From positions 1-6,219 of the forward strand of contig JALUVT010000135.1 in NCBI GenBank assembly GCA_027020325.1: 6,219 nucleotides of DNA. Direction: 5' to 3'. The number at the start of each line of letters is the position of its first letter. The stretch's first letter is position 1. The notes under the pieces are model-generated. The model did not search any database. It saw only the letters and a program-made list of their open reading frames with translations, and had not been told where the DNA came from. A program made the translations under genes and the position numbers. Source of the DNA: a bacterium. Lineage in GTDB: Bacteria; Patescibacteriota; 4484-211. This document shows positions 5,507 through 6,219 of the stretch, in pieces.

Positions 5507-5532
5507 AGATTTACCGTGGCCACGGTGAATCT
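5507..5532. promoter_or_regulatory. 26-base near-perfect palindrome over the prs start: operator or mRNA hairpin
   Basis: The centre ACCGTGGCCACGGT (5513-5526) is a perfect 14-base palindrome. It is flanked by one non-matching pair (T5512 and G5527, which could form a G-U pair in RNA) and then by perfect outer arms AGATT (5507-5511) and AATCT (5528-5532). In all, 12 of 13 pairs are complementary. It covers the predicted transcription start and both candidate GTG starts of prs. As DNA it resembles a binding site for a dimeric regulator. As RNA it could form a stem of about 11 pairs closed by GGCC and followed, after GA, by UUUUU (5535-5539). It does not match the PurR operators I know. The symmetry is directly visible; its function is inferred. 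Confidence 0.7.
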
Positions 5533-6219
5533 GATTTTTACTCATACAACCGAACACCTGGCCGCTCATTTTGCCCCCGATCCTCACTTCCGCCTTTTCC
5601 TCTCCGAAAAAAATAAAGATCAACAACGCTATTTTCCCGACGGGGAAATCTATGTCTGTTTCCCCAATCTCGAACAGATAAAAGGACGGGTTATTATTAT
5701 CCATTCCGGTTTTCCCCAAGTTAATAGCGGGCTACAGGAGCTGGAAATGATTTTGGCTCTTCTCCAACCACGGAAGAAGCAAATCGATCTCGAAATCTTC
5801 TTCACCTATTTTCCTTATGCCCGTCAGGATAATATTTTTCGTCGCGGAGAAATTAATGCCGCGCGTTTTTTACTCGATAAATTAATTCATTTTTATCGAG
5901 TCAACAAAATTTATCTTTGCGACCCTCATTTTGCCAATAAAAAATGGGTCAATAATTATCCACTGGAAATTGTTAAAATTAGCAGTTTATTACAGGAAAA
6001 AGCGCGGCAGGATTTTCCCGAAATCATTTTTCTCTCTCCCGACCAAGGAGGGAGCGAACGCGAAGGACTGCCGGGAGCAAGAAAGGAGCGGCGTTCTTCT
6101 TTTGAAGTCCATTTTCATTATCCCCCCGATTTTCAACAACAAATCAGCGCCCGCACCATTGGGGTGGTTGATGACCTTCTTCAAACCGGAGGAACTCTTT
6201 CCCGTTTCGGCCAGCTCTG
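5516..6219 (+). CDS. prs: Ribose-phosphate pyrophosphokinase (PRPP synthetase), 5' part; runs off the window
   Basis: Transfers pyrophosphate from ATP to ribose 5-phosphate to make PRPP, the precursor of purines, pyrimidines, NAD, His and Trp. The first 234 residues are present and the frame is open at the right edge; relatives run about 290-320. Motifs in order are FPDGEIYV (40-47), YFPYARQD (98-105, ATP-site YARQDR-like), DPHF (136-139, with the active-site His), SPDQGGS (174-180), ARKERRSS (188-195, carrying the flexible-loop Lys and Arg), and the PRPP-binding loop VVDDLLQTGGT (217-227). It is divergent from the classical bacterial enzyme: YARQD lacks the usual following RK, and ELEMILALL replaces NLMELLLM. 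An in-frame TAA at 5501 limits the start to GTG 5516 or GTG 5525. The second gives a protein beginning directly at the first strand (NLIFTHTTEHLA). No Shine-Dalgarno sequence is seen. Confidence 0.9.
   Translation, partial: MATVNLIFTHTTEHLAAHFAPDPHFRLFLSEKNKDQQRYFPDGEIYVCFPNLEQIKGRVIIIHSGFPQVNSGLQELEMILALLQPRKKQIDLEIFFTYFPYARQDNIFRRGEINAARFLLDKLIHFYRVNKIYLCDPHFANKKWVNNYPLEIVKISSLLQEKARQDFPEIIFLSPDQGGSEREGLPGARKERRSSFEVHFHYPPDFQQQISARTIGVVDDLLQTGGTLSRFGQL

Noticed and set aside
5486..5719. A 77-codon minus-strand open frame opposite the start of prs.
   Set aside because: It is antisense to the conserved Prs N-terminus including FPDGE, with no domain of its own.
1..6219. Reassignment of UGA, as in Gracilibacteria and Absconditabacteria, suggested by the absence of TGA stops.
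   Set aside because: No gene contains an in-frame TGA over nearly 2000 codons, so the standard code is sufficient. Lack of TGA among six visible stops is a small sample.
1..6219. CRISPR arrays, insertion sequences, tRNA or rRNA genes, phage or defence genes.
   Set aside because: No regularly spaced repeats, transposase motifs, cloverleaf structures or defence-type domains are visible. The window is core chromosomal.

Overview
The window is the 3' half of a division and cell wall (dcw) cluster followed by the start of an unrelated locus. All genes are on the plus strand except one small iron-sulfur protein gene. The order is ftsW (3' end only), murG, ftsQ, a 407-base AT-rich gap, ftsA, ftsZ, then a minus-strand CDGSH protein gene, and finally the first 234 codons of a ribose-phosphate pyrophosphokinase gene (prs) that runs off the right edge.

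The organism is most likely a member of the Patescibacteria (Candidate Phyla Radiation), perhaps near Microgenomates. This is inferred from protein flavour, not from a search. The FtsZ is short with an ...ETPAFLRRR tail, MurG has HEQT and GGAQGS in place of the usual HEQN and GGSQGA, and the cluster is compact without murC, murB or ddl between murG and ftsQ. No start codon has a Shine-Dalgarno sequence, and linkers are lysine-rich. The standard genetic code fits: long frames are free of internal TGA, and all visible stops are TAA or TAG.

Region 1 (1-2343): ftsW, murG and ftsQ overlap head to tail (35 and 11 bases) and must share a transcript whose promoter lies left of the window. FtsW polymerises glycan strands from lipid II, MurG makes lipid II, and FtsQ links cytoplasmic and periplasmic divisome parts. 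Region 2 (2344-2750): about 29% GC, no convincing gene, several weak inverted repeats and two weak promoter candidates. It probably carries the control of ftsA-ftsZ. Region 3 (2751-5182): ftsA and ftsZ, 11 bases apart, the membrane anchor and the filament of the Z-ring. FtsA carries a Lys-rich insert of about 60 residues and keeps its C-terminal amphipathic helix.

Region 4 (5183-6219): a 72-residue CDGSH [2Fe-2S] protein convergent with ftsZ and divergent from prs. The 64-base divergent gap holds overlapping promoter-like elements. A 26-base near-perfect palindrome (positions 5507-5532, 12 of 13 pairs complementary, the thirteenth a potential G-U pair) starts right after the prs -10 candidate and covers both possible prs start codons. 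This palindrome is the most striking unexplained signal in the window. It looks like a repressor operator or an mRNA hairpin governing PRPP synthesis.
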